Source of the DNA: Prevotella sp.
GTDB taxonomy: Bacteria > Bacteroidota > Bacteroidia > Bacteroidales > Muribaculaceae
DNA length: 44,682 bases
Direction: 5' to 3'
Assembly (NCBI GenBank): GCA_023662865.1
Contig: JAMPIK010000017.1
Location: 1 to 44,682, forward strand
Under the pieces are notes generated by a model. It was not told the origin of the DNA and made no database searches. It saw only the letters and a list, made by a program, of their open reading frames with translations. Position numbers and translations under genes: made by a program. Shown one piece after another: positions 26,433 through 35,716 of this stretch; within the stretch, counting starts at the first letter, position 1, and each line of letters begins with the position of its first letter.

Positions 26433-27623
26433 ATGAATATACCCCAAATTACCAAAAACGTTTATTACACCGGAGTCGATGACCTTACTACCTACCGGTT
26501 TGAAGGGTTATGGGCTCTCCCTTATGGTGTCAGCTACAACTCGTATATTGTACACGCAGAAAAAACAGCACTCATTGATGGCGTGGAAATTAAAAAACTT
26601 GAAGAACTCTTGCGCTCAATCGATGGTACTGACCTTAAACCCGACTATCTGATAATCAACCATATGGAGCCGGATCATTCCGGAGCTATTCCGGGGCTGA
26701 TTGACCATTACCCTGAATTGAAAATTGTGGGTAACGCGAAGACGGTAGATATGATCCGCGGTTTTTACCATATTCAAGATGATCAACGCTTCATTATCGT
26801 AAAAGACGGTGACACACTTAATTTGGGCAACGACTGTGTGCTCAAGTTCTTCCTTACCCCCATGCTTCATTGGCCGGAAACAATGATGACATACCTTGAG
26901 AGCAATGAAATCCTTTTCAGCGGCGATGCATTCGGCACATTCGGCGCGCTGAACGGTGCTGTCGTAGACAATGATATTGCAGATGTCAATGTCTATTTCG
27001 ACGAGATGTATCGCTATTATGCCGCAATTGTAGCTAAATACGGTCGCTTTGTCCAAACTGCGCTTTTCAAGCTATCGGCATTGAAAATAAGCTATATAGC
27101 TTCTACTCACGGCCCGGTATGGCATGACAAAGCCGAAGAAGCCGTTAACGCCTATTCCCGTCTGAGTTCATCAGATACAAAGTCAGGTGTTGTAATTGCT
27201 TACGGTTCAATGTACGGCAATACCGCAATGCTCGTTGACACCATAGCTCGCCGACTCCACGAAAAAGGTGTGGTACATGTACATATCTACAACTTGTCCA
27301 CCTCCGAACAAAGCAGAGTGTTGGCCGATATTTGGAAATACAAAGGTTTGATAATAGCCTCACCTACATACAATAACAATATTTATCCGCCGGTTGAATC
27401 CCTCCTCAAGGCACTTGAAGTGCGCGAACTCAAAGCGCATACCGTAGGTATTGTAGGCTCATACGCATGGGCACCCGCCGCCATGCGTCTTATCAAAGAA
27501 AGGGTAGAGGCTATCAACCTGCCTGTTGTCGGCACCGTGGCTATGAAAATGTCGCCCGACGAAGAGTCTCAAACACAGGCAATTGCATTAGCTGATGTCA
27601 TGGCTGACGCAATTTTGTGTTAA
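26433..27623 (+). CDS. FprA family A-type flavoprotein (flavodiiron protein)
   Basis: A 396-residue oxygen or nitric oxide reductase of the cytoplasm, protecting anaerobes from O2/NO. The N-terminal metallo-beta-lactamase domain binds a di-iron site through NHMEPDHSGAIP (His77, Glu79, Asp81, His82) and further ligands in MLHWPETMMTY, FSGDAFGTFG and STHGPVWH. The C-terminal flavodoxin domain (from about 250) has the FMN loop YGSMYGNTAMLVD and the ASPTYNNNIYPP segment. Length is normal; no rubredoxin extension. It starts 34 bp after the SpoIID stop and could be read with that operon, though its function is unrelated. Confidence 0.96.
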   Translation: MNIPQITKNVYYTGVDDLTTYRFEGLWALPYGVSYNSYIVHAEKTALIDGVEIKKLEELLRSIDGTDLKPDYLIINHMEPDHSGAIPGLIDHYPELKIVGNAKTVDMIRGFYHIQDDQRFIIVKDGDTLNLGNDCVLKFFLTPMLHWPETMMTYLESNEILFSGDAFGTFGALNGAVVDNDIADVNVYFDEMYRYYAAIVAKYGRFVQTALFKLSALKISYIASTHGPVWHDKAEEAVNAYSRLSSSDTKSGVVIAYGSMYGNTAMLVDTIARRLHEKGVVHVHIYNLSTSEQSRVLADIWKYKGLIIASPTYNNNIYPPVESLLKALEVRELKAHTVGIVGSYAWAPAAMRLIKERVEAINLPVVGTVAMKMSPDEESQTQAIALADVMADAILC

Positions 27624-27661
27624 CGACTTTGCACAGAGCGATGATTTTTTGTGGAAATAAA

Positions 27662-27693
27662 TTTGGCCGTTTCAAAAATTCGCCGTAACTTTG
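27662..27693 (+). promoter_or_regulatory. tRNA-Cys promoter
   Basis: TTTG at 27662-27665, 20-nt spacer, TAACTTTG at 27686-27693. Transcription would start near 27700, about 38 bases before the mature tRNA. Confidence 0.75.
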
Positions 27694-27737
27694 CAGCGCA
27701 TTAAGAGAAACGACAAAGGCGTTTTAATTATTTTCAA

Positions 27738-27808
27738 GGTCTCATGTCCGAGTGGTTAGGTACCGGTCTGCAAAACCGTTTACACCAGTTCGAATCTGGT
27801 TGAGACCT
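27738..27808 (+). tRNA. tRNA-Cys (anticodon GCA)
   Basis: A 71-nt cloverleaf. The acceptor arms GGTCTCA and TGAGACC pair perfectly, the anticodon loop reads CTGCAAA (GCA), the T arm is ACCAG-TTCGAAT-CTGGT, and the discriminator base is T, as for tRNA-Cys. The first anticodon-stem pair is a C-T mismatch and the D stem is weak. The CCA end is not encoded. Confidence 0.95.
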
Positions 27809-27813
27809 CTTTT

Positions 27814-27844
27814 AAAAAAGGATGTCAAACGGCATCCTTTTTTT
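27814..27844 (+). terminator. Terminator after tRNA-Cys
   Basis: AAAAAAGGATGTC pairs with GGCATCCTTTTTT around an AAAC loop (one G-T pair), ending in a seven-T run. It lies 5 bp after the tRNA. Confidence 0.9.
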
Positions 27845-27881
27845 CATAAGCAACATTCTCCACACACTTTACCACACACCT

Positions 27882-28547
27882 ATGAGAGCCGACATCAAAT
27901 TTATAAAAGCGAAATTCAACGAATTCAATTCTTTGATTTTCAAAAACAATCTGCCTGAAATTCCAATCCAATTAAGCACCGGTTGTCGTACACTCGGCGG
28001 TCTGCACGTGACTTGCGAATGTGCAAATCCCAAAAACAGAACTTATAAATTCATATTCTCAACTCGCTTTGATTTGCCTCAACGCCTTTTGGAAGATATC
28101 ATCATTCACGAAATGATACATCTTCTTATTGCTTTCAAAGGCATAAGGGACACCGGCCCGCACGGACAAGTATTCAAGCAAACAATGAATACCATCAATC
28201 AGAGGTTCGGCCGGAATATCACGGTGACTTCAAAATTGCCTGACGCTGTTAAGGAAACAGACAACACATTTACATGTTATTACCTCATAACCTTTCATGT
28301 AAAAGATAAAAACTTGGACGGCATTATGCGGTGTGCCAAAACTTTTATCTTCAATGCACTGCGGCAGTTTGAAGACAATCCGAACATCTCCGATATAAAA
28401 ATTTATGTAAGTACCGAGTCGTTTTTTAACCGTTTACAAAATTCACGCACACTTAGATACCATATCCTGACCGACCCGATACGCAGTGCCCTCTCTTCAG
28501 CCAAGCCTTTGATTAAAGTGGGCAACACAATCCGCCCCAAAAGATAA
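27882..28547 (+). CDS. SprT-like zinc metalloprotease domain protein
   Basis: A 221-residue soluble protein with a SprT-type zincin motif: IIIHEMIHLLIAFKG (His76, Glu77, His80) and a third ligand, probably His94, in TGPHGQVFKQTMN. The upstream part (RADIKFIKAKFNEFN, then LPEIPIQLSTGCRTLGGLH) is the usual SprT N-terminus. The C-terminal third is a family-specific region with no motif known to me; it lacks the CxxC zinc ribbon of E. coli SprT. I chose ATG 27882 because an upstream in-frame ATG at 27822 lies inside the tRNA terminator hairpin. No own promoter is evident, so expression may depend on read-through of that terminator. Confidence 0.85.
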   Translation: MRADIKFIKAKFNEFNSLIFKNNLPEIPIQLSTGCRTLGGLHVTCECANPKNRTYKFIFSTRFDLPQRLLEDIIIHEMIHLLIAFKGIRDTGPHGQVFKQTMNTINQRFGRNITVTSKLPDAVKETDNTFTCYYLITFHVKDKNLDGIMRCAKTFIFNALRQFEDNPNISDIKIYVSTESFFNRLQNSRTLRYHILTDPIRSALSSAKPLIKVGNTIRPKR

Positions 28548-28565
28548 ACCAGCAAGCATATGCAA

Positions 28566-28597
28566 TTTTGTGAACTTGAGTTTTTTTGCTATATTTG
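28566..28597 (+). promoter_or_regulatory. Promoter of the DUF1599 operon
   Basis: TTTTG at 28566-28570, 19-nt spacer, TATATTTG at 28590-28597. The predicted transcription start is about 10 bases ahead of the ATG at 28615, so the leader is very short. This also argues against an upstream GTG start at 28570. Confidence 0.75.
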
Positions 28598-28614
28598 CAG
28601 AAAAATACGAACTA

Positions 28615-29160
28615 ATGTGCACTGATAATAAAACAATTCAGGAGTTTGACAAAATTCATGCTCTGTGTTTCGACATATTTTCCAAAAAATTAACTGATTA
28701 CGGCACTTCATGGAGATTGATGCGCCTTCCCAGCCTTACCGATCAAATTTTTATAAAGGCAAGACGCATCCGATCAATAGAAGAAAAACATGAAGCTCGA
28801 ATTAATGAGGGAATAGGCACTGAATTTATAGGTATTGTGAACTATGGAGTCATAGCACTGATTCAAGCCAAATTGAAACCGGGAAACGATTTGCCCGCAG
28901 ATGAGGCCATTGCCCTCTACAATGAAATGTTTAACGCCTCAACGTCGCTTATGACCGATAAAAATCATGACTATGACGAGGCTTGGCGAGAGATGAGAGT
29001 TAGCAGTTTCACCGACATAATTCTCACGAAATTGCACCGCATTAAGCAGATTGAGGACAACATGGGCAAAACACTGATTTCAGAAGGCGTTGAGGCCGGA
29101 TATATGGACATTGTGAATTATTCTATATTTGCCTTGATTAAGCTCGGATATGCAAAATAA
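28615..29160 (+). CDS. DUF1599 (nucleotide modification associated domain 1) protein
   Basis: A 181-residue soluble protein made of two copies of the same unit: FSKKLTDYGTSWRLMRLPSLTDQIFIKARRI and, about 85 residues on, DKNHDYDEAWREMRVSSFTDIILTKLHRIKQIE, each followed by a segment ending in VNYGVIALI or VNYSIFALI. This tandem organisation is typical of DUF1599, a Bacteroidetes family of unknown biochemical role. In Bacteroides, as I recall, it precedes the BT_3928-type DoxX gene, and it does so here, overlapping it by 11 nt. Start chosen from the promoter position. Confidence 0.88.
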   Translation: MCTDNKTIQEFDKIHALCFDIFSKKLTDYGTSWRLMRLPSLTDQIFIKARRIRSIEEKHEARINEGIGTEFIGIVNYGVIALIQAKLKPGNDLPADEAIALYNEMFNASTSLMTDKNHDYDEAWREMRVSSFTDIILTKLHRIKQIEDNMGKTLISEGVEAGYMDIVNYSIFALIKLGYAK

Positions 29161-31720
29161 TTCTCAAAAAGATACAACCCGGGGCGATGAAAATGTTACT
29201 CGCCAACGCGAAGAGTCCGGACAGAGTTCATCTATAAAACCGGCGGTAAACAGTAATCGTTTCTCTACTATAATAATACCGCTTCTCACATGGCTCTTTC
29301 GCCTAAGTATTGGAGGAACATTTATTTTTTCAGGGGTAGTAAAAGCCATTGACCCATGGGGAACAATCTTTAAATTCCATGACTATCTGACAGCCTTGCC
29401 CGGCGACTCATTCAACTGGCTTTTACCGATACTCACCCCGGCAGCATTTGTACTCTTTACAGTAGAGCTGCTTATTGGTGTAGCTGTAATAACAGGCTCA
29501 TATCGCAGGATTGCAGCTTGTGGAGCATTATTGATGATGCTGATAATGACTCCTCTCACGCTTTGGATTGCTTTGAAAAATCCGGTAGCTGAGTGCGGTT
29601 GTTTCGGTGATGCACTCATATTGAGCAATTGGCAAACGTTCTGGAAGAATATCGTATTGCTCGCCATGTCAGGTTGGCTTATAATATACAATAAACGGGC
29701 ACGTTATCTGATATTGCCTGCAATACAATGGATAATGGTCATTGCTGTAATAGCATTCTCGGTGATTGTGGGATTTATCGGCTATTCCATTCAGCCGATG
29801 ATTGATTTCAGACCTTATCCGGTAGGCTCCACGCTGATTGAAAGCTACGAAAATAATACAGATTCCGAGGGTAATCTAATGGCTGTTTGGAAAAAGGGAG
29901 ACCAACAGATTACAATCCCGGCAGACAGTATCCCCGAAGGAGACGATTGGGAATTTGTCAAGCGCGTGGAAGATGACACTATTGATGAAGATGCAATCCA
30001 AAATGAAGGTAAACAAAAAGGGCTTGCAATCTTTGACGGCTCCGACGATGTGACGGAAGAAATTATTCCTACACAGGGAGAAGCTGTTGTGGTATTCATG
30101 TACGATTTGCCTAACCTTAGCAAAGGGAATTACTATAAGCTGAATTCTCTTGATGCATATTGTCGGGGACATGATGTGACATTCATTGTAGTTGCCGCCG
30201 CCACACCACTCCAAATTCAGGACTTTGCACATCAATCAATGGCTGATTACCCCATATACTCCGGTGAAGATACCGCCATGAAAGAAGTGGCACGCGGCAA
30301 CCCCTCTTTCATATATCTAAAAGATGGTAAAATAGTTTATAAAGCTGTGTTCTCGGCAATTCCCTCTTACGACTTTAAGCAGGACACCCCGTCAACACCC
30401 GGCGCTCTTGCCGCTTACGAACCGGACATGGCCAATCCTAAGGTATTTAAGACATTATGCTTGATAGCCGTAAGTTTTATTGTATTGTTGATATTCCTTA
30501 GCCATATGCCTATGGTTGTAAGTTTCACGGCTCGTAAAATCAAATCGCGATGGGTAAAAGACGGCAACATGGCAAAAACAATGCTGATAATAGGTTGTTG
30601 CGCATCAATGCTCACAGCCTGCTCCGACAATGACCCGAACCCCGACCCGATAGTATATCCGGAACATGACGAACGTACCATTCTAATTTACATGGTTGCT
30701 TCAAATACTTTGTCTTCAAACTCTCAAGATGATATAGATGAAATCTTAAAAGGGTATGAGAAATATGAGGAGGATATTAATACCAACATTTTAGTTTATC
30801 GTATTAATAAAAACATGGAGGCACCGACCCTCTCCATAGTAGATGAAGACCGGAACGGACGCCCGATAATGAGAGAATTGAAGACATACTCGGAAACATC
30901 TTCCTCACTTTCAAAGTATCGCGTTGGAGAAGTAATATACGATATGCGGCAATATGCTCCGGCTGCGGAATACGGACTCTTCCTCTGGTCTCATGCCAGC
31001 GCATGGCTGCCCGACGGTGTGCCGGTTACGGCTGCTCCTCCAATGTATTCTTTCGGTGATGACTGGAGCAAAACAATAAAAATCAATGATTTGGCCGAGG
31101 CGATACCTCAAAACCTTTTCTCCTTTATTTGGTTTGATTGCTGCCTGATGTCAAATATCGAGACGCTTTACCAGTTTCGCAATCATTGCCCCACTATAAT
31201 AGCATATCCCACACAGGTACTCGCACCCGGCGCACCTTACGATTTGATTATGCCTTACATAGCCACCCCGGCGTTTAACCTTAAAATGGCGGCGCAAACC
31301 ACATGGGATTATTATGCAAACAACCAGGATTGGAATATGCGCTATTGCACGGTTGCCGTGATTGACACATCAGTGCTTCAAAGTCTTGCCGAAGTATGTC
31401 GCAATATTGTTAAACTCGGCTATAAGCTACAGTCTACAGCCGGGCTGCAAACATACGGTAAACTGCGAGGAACTACATTCTACGATTTTGTGCAGGTCTA
31501 TTCTTCACTGGCCGGTCCGGAAACCGCATTAACAGACTTGCTCACTCAAAGAGCCGACAAAGCAACAATCTTAAAACTCGCAACTCCAAAATTTCTAAAC
31601 ATCTTCATTTCTCAAGACCATTTCAGTGGAATTTCATGCCATATTCCCGGCATGAGCAACAACTCGGAATATGAAGATTACTATAAAACATTGGATTGGT
31701 ATAAAGCCGTTTATAAATAA
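29150..31720 (+). CDS. BT_3928-type DoxX/thioredoxin-like membrane protein fused to clostripain-like (peptidase C11) lipoprotein
   Basis: Residues 1 to about 465 form a BT_3928-type protein: hydrophilic start, four DoxX/MauE-like membrane helices (FRLSIGGTFIFSGVVKAIDP through the CGCF-containing loop), another helix, a thioredoxin-like periplasmic domain (AVVVFMYDLPNL, GNPSFIYLKDG) and a final helix near 437-457. The frame then runs on without a stop into a second protein that starts like a lipoprotein: Met474, a hydrophobic stretch and lipobox LTAC with Cys491, then a peptidase C11 domain with LFLWSHASAW (His615) and IWFDCCLMSNIE (probable nucleophile Cys665). At 856 residues it is the sum of two families. 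The internal ATG at 30569 could give the protease separately. Fifteen bases separate it from the fucosidase gene. Confidence 0.85.
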   Translation: MQNNSQKDTTRGDENVTRQREESGQSSSIKPAVNSNRFSTIIIPLLTWLFRLSIGGTFIFSGVVKAIDPWGTIFKFHDYLTALPGDSFNWLLPILTPAAFVLFTVELLIGVAVITGSYRRIAACGALLMMLIMTPLTLWIALKNPVAECGCFGDALILSNWQTFWKNIVLLAMSGWLIIYNKRARYLILPAIQWIMVIAVIAFSVIVGFIGYSIQPMIDFRPYPVGSTLIESYENNTDSEGNLMAVWKKGDQQITIPADSIPEGDDWEFVKRVEDDTIDEDAIQNEGKQKGLAIFDGSDDVTEEIIPTQGEAVVVFMYDLPNLSKGNYYKLNSLDAYCRGHDVTFIVVAAATPLQIQDFAHQSMADYPIYSGEDTAMKEVARGNPSFIYLKDGKIVYKAVFSAIPSYDFKQDTPSTPGALAAYEPDMANPKVFKTLCLIAVSFIVLLIFLSHMPMVVSFTARKIKSRWVKDGNMAKTMLIIGCCASMLTACSDNDPNPDPIVYPEHDERTILIYMVASNTLSSNSQDDIDEILKGYEKYEEDINTNILVYRINKNMEAPTLSIVDEDRNGRPIMRELKTYSETSSSLSKYRVGEVIYDMRQYAPAAEYGLFLWSHASAWLPDGVPVTAAPPMYSFGDDWSKTIKINDLAEAIPQNLFSFIWFDCCLMSNIETLYQFRNHCPTIIAYPTQVLAPGAPYDLIMPYIATPAFNLKMAAQTTWDYYANNQDWNMRYCTVAVIDTSVLQSLAEVCRNIVKLGYKLQSTAGLQTYGKLRGTTFYDFVQVYSSLAGPETALTDLLTQRADKATILKLATPKFLNIFISQDHFSGISCHIPGMSNNSEYEDYYKTLDWYKAVYK

Positions 31721-31735
31721 TCTCAGACACTTAAC

Positions 31736-33067
31736 ATGAAACTCAAACAATTTTTACCTGCAATTGTTCTGCTCTCACCTCTGACAACCCGGGCGGAGAT
31801 GCCCCCCTATACCCCCTCCCCGGAAATAATTGAGGCTCAAACCGCTTTCCGCGACAAAGGCTTCGGTATTTTCATTCACTGGGGAATATATTCCATGCTC
31901 GGTGCCGGAGAGTGGGTACTCAATAACCCCAACATTTATCACAACGAATACAAAAATCTTGCAAACGGATTTTATCCTTCAAAATTTGATGCAAAACAAT
32001 GGGTGAAGGCCATTAAAGACTCCGGAGCCAAATATATATGTATCACCTCTCGTCATCACGACGGCTTTTCAATGTTTAATTCCGCACTCACTGATTACGA
32101 CATTGTAGATGCGACACCTTATGGCCGTGACATATTAAAAGAGTTGGCCGATGAATGTCAGAAACAAGGTATCGGACTACACTTCTATTATTCGCAGCTC
32201 GACTGGGGGCGTTCTGACTATAACCCTATCGGGCGTACCGGCCACGAACCGAACAGAGACACCTCCGGCAACCTTGAAGAATACAACGCGTTCATGCGTG
32301 GGCAGCTTACGGAATTGCTTACAAACTACGGACCGATAGGTTGTATCTGGTACGATGGTATGTGGGATCGCGACGAACTCCCCGGAGGTCTTGAGCCGGA
32401 GCTGTGGGATATGCCGGCACAGTACGAGTTAATACACTCATTGCAGCCCGGCTGCTTGATTGGCAGCAACCACCACATGGATCCTTTTCCGGGTGAGGAT
32501 ATACAGATATTCGAGCGCGACAAACCGGGTGAAAACTATGCCGGATACTCCGAACAATGTATCAGCGCACTTCCTTTGGAGACCTGCCAGACCATGAATA
32601 ACTCATGGGGATATCGCATCGGCGACAAGGATTATAAATCCTCAGATGAGCTGATTAAATATCTGGTGACAACTGCCGGAAGAAATGCAAATTTGCTGCT
32701 GAATGTAGGTCCGCGCCCGGATGGCACTCTGCCCGAAGAAGCATTGCAGCGACTCGCTGACATCGGCGATTGGATGAACACTTATGCTCCTACTGTTCAG
32801 GGAGTAAGGGGTGGGGCAGTCCCCCCTCACGAATGGGGTGTAACCACTCAAAAGGGCAATACAATGTATGTGCACGTCACAGAGCCGGGCCACAAAGTGG
32901 TTTTCCTGCCATACACAAAAGCTAACCTTAAAAAGGCCAAAGAATATGCTTCCGGCAAGAAAGTGAAATTCACCTCTACAAAAGAGGGAATACTCATCAC
33001 TCTGCCGGAAAGAGCTGCCGACACTCCGGACCAAGTTCTAGAACTGACTTTCGACAAACAATTGTAA
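31736..33067 (+). CDS. Alpha-L-fucosidase, GH29
   Basis: A 443-residue secreted glycosidase. A signal peptide (MKLKQFLPAIVLLSPLTTRA) precedes the GH29 barrel: GFGIFIHWGIYSMLGAGEW, ICITSRHHDGFSMF, the nucleophile segment GCIWYDGMW (Asp207), and MNNSWGYRIGDKDYKS with NANLLLNVGPRPDGTLPEE. A short beta-sandwich-like C-terminal domain follows. It would release alpha-L-fucose from host or dietary glycans in the periplasm or outside; linkage preference cannot be told. It sits 15 bp after the C11 fusion gene and 1 bp before the transglutaminase-like gene, so the three secreted products are made together. No SusC/SusD pair is nearby. Confidence 0.95.
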   Translation: MKLKQFLPAIVLLSPLTTRAEMPPYTPSPEIIEAQTAFRDKGFGIFIHWGIYSMLGAGEWVLNNPNIYHNEYKNLANGFYPSKFDAKQWVKAIKDSGAKYICITSRHHDGFSMFNSALTDYDIVDATPYGRDILKELADECQKQGIGLHFYYSQLDWGRSDYNPIGRTGHEPNRDTSGNLEEYNAFMRGQLTELLTNYGPIGCIWYDGMWDRDELPGGLEPELWDMPAQYELIHSLQPGCLIGSNHHMDPFPGEDIQIFERDKPGENYAGYSEQCISALPLETCQTMNNSWGYRIGDKDYKSSDELIKYLVTTAGRNANLLLNVGPRPDGTLPEEALQRLADIGDWMNTYAPTVQGVRGGAVPPHEWGVTTQKGNTMYVHVTEPGHKVVFLPYTKANLKKAKEYASGKKVKFTSTKEGILITLPERAADTPDQVLELTFDKQL

Positions 33068-33068
33068 T

Positions 33069-35621
33069 ATGATTCGCATAAAAAAACTCTTGTTTACAAT
33101 ATCTTGTGCTTGTCTTGCCTTGGGGGTTTTCGCTTCCTCTCCTGAAGAGCGTATAGTAAGTATCGGACAATATGTATATAAATTGCCGAAACCTGAGGCT
33201 GATGCACTGGAATTTATGTACAATTCCATGCCGATGAGCGACAAATTGATGTACCCGGCAGAATATCATCTTACAAATACACGCCTCGCCATCAAGGCCC
33301 GCGAGGAAATGCCATGGGGAAAAACAGTGCCGCACGACTTATGGCAGCACTTTGTACTTCCGGCGCGTGCCAATAATGAGTACCTTGACAATTTTAGAGC
33401 TACTTATTATGATGAACTTAAAGAAAGAGTTAAAGGTTTGACTATGGAGCAAGCTGCCTTGGAAGTTAACCACTGGCTTCATGAGAAAGTGACCTACCAT
33501 CCTTCCGACATTCGCACTTCCGCACCCATGGCTACCATTTTAAACTCCAAAGGGCGCTGCGGCGAAGAGTCGGTAGTCGGCGTTGCTGCTTTTCGCACCG
33601 TAGGTATTCCGGCCCGACAGGTTTACACTCCCCGGTGGGCGCACACAGATGACAACCACGCCTGGGTTGAAGTATGGGTTGACGGTAAATGGCATTTCCT
33701 CGGAGCGTGCGAACCCGAGCCGGAATTAGACAGAGCCTGGTTTAATGCTCCGGCATCGCGTGGTTTACTTATGCACACCAAAGTATTTGGCAATTATCCG
33801 GGTCCCGAACAGATAATATCCCAAAGCAAAGGTATTACTGAAATCAATGTGACCGACAACTATGTGCCTGTGCGTAAGTCAAAAGTCACTGTTGTCGACA
33901 TCAACGGACAACCTGTAAAAAATATAAAAGTAGACTACAAAATCTACAATTATGCTGAATTCTTCACTGCCGCTTCTCGCATTACCGACAATAACGGCAC
34001 CGCTATGCTGAAAACAGGCTGCGGTGATATGCTCGCTTGGGCCTCAAACGGCACATACTTCGGCTTTGCCAAAGTTGCCGGCGAAGATACTCGCCTTGTA
34101 CTCAATCATAAAATAGGGGAAGTGTTCAGTATGGATATTGACATTGTGCCCCCGGTTGAAAATCCCATTCCTTCAAAAGCTACCGAAGCTGACATAGCCG
34201 AGAACGCACTCCGCTTTGAATACGAAAATACACTGCGCAATGCGTATACTCAAACCTTCTACGGAGAGAAACATTGTCCGCTGCCTAAAGCCGAGGTTAA
34301 TCTCCTGTTCAAAGATAATGCCGAAAGAGTAGATGCAGTGCTTCGTAAAGCAAAAGGCAATTGGAAAGCCATTTACGATTTCCTAACTGTTGTTCCGCAG
34401 GAGAGACTCTCGGAAGCGCTTGATATGCTTGATGTTGTTTCCGACAAAGACTTGCGAGACACTCCCTCACAAATATTCCTCGCTACTTTAATCGGCACCG
34501 CTCCGCAATATGACAACCCCTTGTATGTCGAGTACATACTCAATCCCCGAATTGCAAACGAACTGCTTACCGATTATCGCCGAACCATACACCCCGCAAA
34601 AGCTACTTCTGAATCTCAACCCGTTAACAAACTGATAAAACAAGCTTCTGAAATTGAAATTGACAATGAAGCCAATGCATACCGTGTGCCGGTTACACCT
34701 ACAGAAGTTTGGAAAAGCAGAAAAGCAGACTCTCATTCTCGTGATATATTCTTCGTTGCTCTTTGCCGCAACAATTCCATACCGGCGCGTATTGATGCAA
34801 TAACCGGAGCTTGCCAGTATCATGACGGAAATGTCTGGGTTACGGTAAAATTCGATGAGCAAGAAACGGCTACGTCCGTTCTCCCCGAAGGTCGACTCTC
34901 AGCATCTTTCTCACCTTCGGAATATCTTACCGACCCGGAATACTTCCGCCACTTCACAATTTCAAATATGGACAGCGGTTTGCCAAGCCTGTTGGAATAC
35001 GGTGACGATATCAACGAAAGCTATTCCACTCTTCTTAAAAACGGATTGACTCTGCCCGAAGGGTACTATTTACTCACAACCGGAGTGCGTCAAGCATCAG
35101 GTGCGGTAAGTGCTCATTTATCATTCTTCAATATAAATAGAAATCAGACTACCACAGAGACTCTCATAATGCGCCACAATCCCGAGTCTATCGAGGTTAT
35201 AGGTAACATTGATGCCGAGACTCTTTATCTTCCGGAGGGAGGAAAAGTGCAGACCTCAATACTCTCCACTACCGGGCGAGGATATTTTATTCTCGGTGTG
35301 CTTGGAGACACAGATGAGCCGAGCAATCACGCCGCCGCGGAGCTTGCCGGAATTAAAAATGCACTCCAAAATTGGGACAGACCAATAGTAATAATCGGCA
35401 AGAAGCGAGACAATCTCGCTGACAATCCCTTGATTAAATGGGGCAGCGATCCCGAAGGCAAAGTACAAAATATGATAGAAGCACTTATCCCCGAAAACAG
35501 CACACCGGCACGCCTGCCCATGTTCGTGTTGGCCGACAGTTTCGGCCGTGTGGTGTTCCTCTCTTCCGGATATGACACTTCTCTCGGACAAAAGCTGCTA
35601 CGCATGTTCCCGGAATTATAA
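33069..35621 (+). CDS. Secreted transglutaminase-like domain protein
   Basis: An 850-residue exported protein (signal peptide to about residue 22, ending VFASS). The transglutaminase core lies at about 125-220: VNHWLHEKVTYHPSDIR, NSKGRCGEESVV with Cys164, DDNHAWVEVWVDGKWHFLGA with His197, then CEPEPELD where the usual Asp is replaced by a Glu context seen in this subfamily. Downstream come an Ig/carboxypeptidase-regulatory-like segment (VVDINGQPVKNIKVDYKI), a helical region, and a second possible transglutaminase-like segment (about 555-600, RDIFFVALCRNNSIPARIDA) that lacks an obvious full triad. The domain family more often cleaves or modifies peptides than cross-links. ATG one base after the fucosidase stop implies coupling. 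No clear terminator follows. Confidence 0.88.
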   Translation: MIRIKKLLFTISCACLALGVFASSPEERIVSIGQYVYKLPKPEADALEFMYNSMPMSDKLMYPAEYHLTNTRLAIKAREEMPWGKTVPHDLWQHFVLPARANNEYLDNFRATYYDELKERVKGLTMEQAALEVNHWLHEKVTYHPSDIRTSAPMATILNSKGRCGEESVVGVAAFRTVGIPARQVYTPRWAHTDDNHAWVEVWVDGKWHFLGACEPEPELDRAWFNAPASRGLLMHTKVFGNYPGPEQIISQSKGITEINVTDNYVPVRKSKVTVVDINGQPVKNIKVDYKIYNYAEFFTAASRITDNNGTAMLKTGCGDMLAWASNGTYFGFAKVAGEDTRLVLNHKIGEVFSMDIDIVPPVENPIPSKATEADIAENALRFEYENTLRNAYTQTFYGEKHCPLPKAEVNLLFKDNAERVDAVLRKAKGNWKAIYDFLTVVPQERLSEALDMLDVVSDKDLRDTPSQIFLATLIGTAPQYDNPLYVEYILNPRIANELLTDYRRTIHPAKATSESQPVNKLIKQASEIEIDNEANAYRVPVTPTEVWKSRKADSHSRDIFFVALCRNNSIPARIDAITGACQYHDGNVWVTVKFDEQETATSVLPEGRLSASFSPSEYLTDPEYFRHFTISNMDSGLPSLLEYGDDINESYSTLLKNGLTLPEGYYLLTTGVRQASGAVSAHLSFFNINRNQTTTETLIMRHNPESIEVIGNIDAETLYLPEGGKVQTSILSTTGRGYFILGVLGDTDEPSNHAAAELAGIKNALQNWDRPIVIIGKKRDNLADNPLIKWGSDPEGKVQNMIEALIPENSTPARLPMFVLADSFGRVVFLSSGYDTSLGQKLLRMFPEL

Positions 35622-35672
35622 GAACTGATTCAAAATATACGAGTGTGTCTAATAGAATCCGATTTTTTTTGC

Positions 35673-35680
35673 TAATTTTG
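35673..35680 (+). promoter_or_regulatory. -7 element upstream of mlaE
   Basis: TAATTTTG preceded by a T-run, 36 bp before the ATG at 35717. No TTTG at the right spacing, so a partial match only. Confidence 0.4.
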
Positions 35681-35716
35681 CATTTAAATTTTTAGACTCC
35701 GATACATAACAAATTT

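Noticed and set aside
27752..27958. Short open frame across tRNA-Cys
   Set aside because: It reads through the tRNA and its terminator; no protein features.
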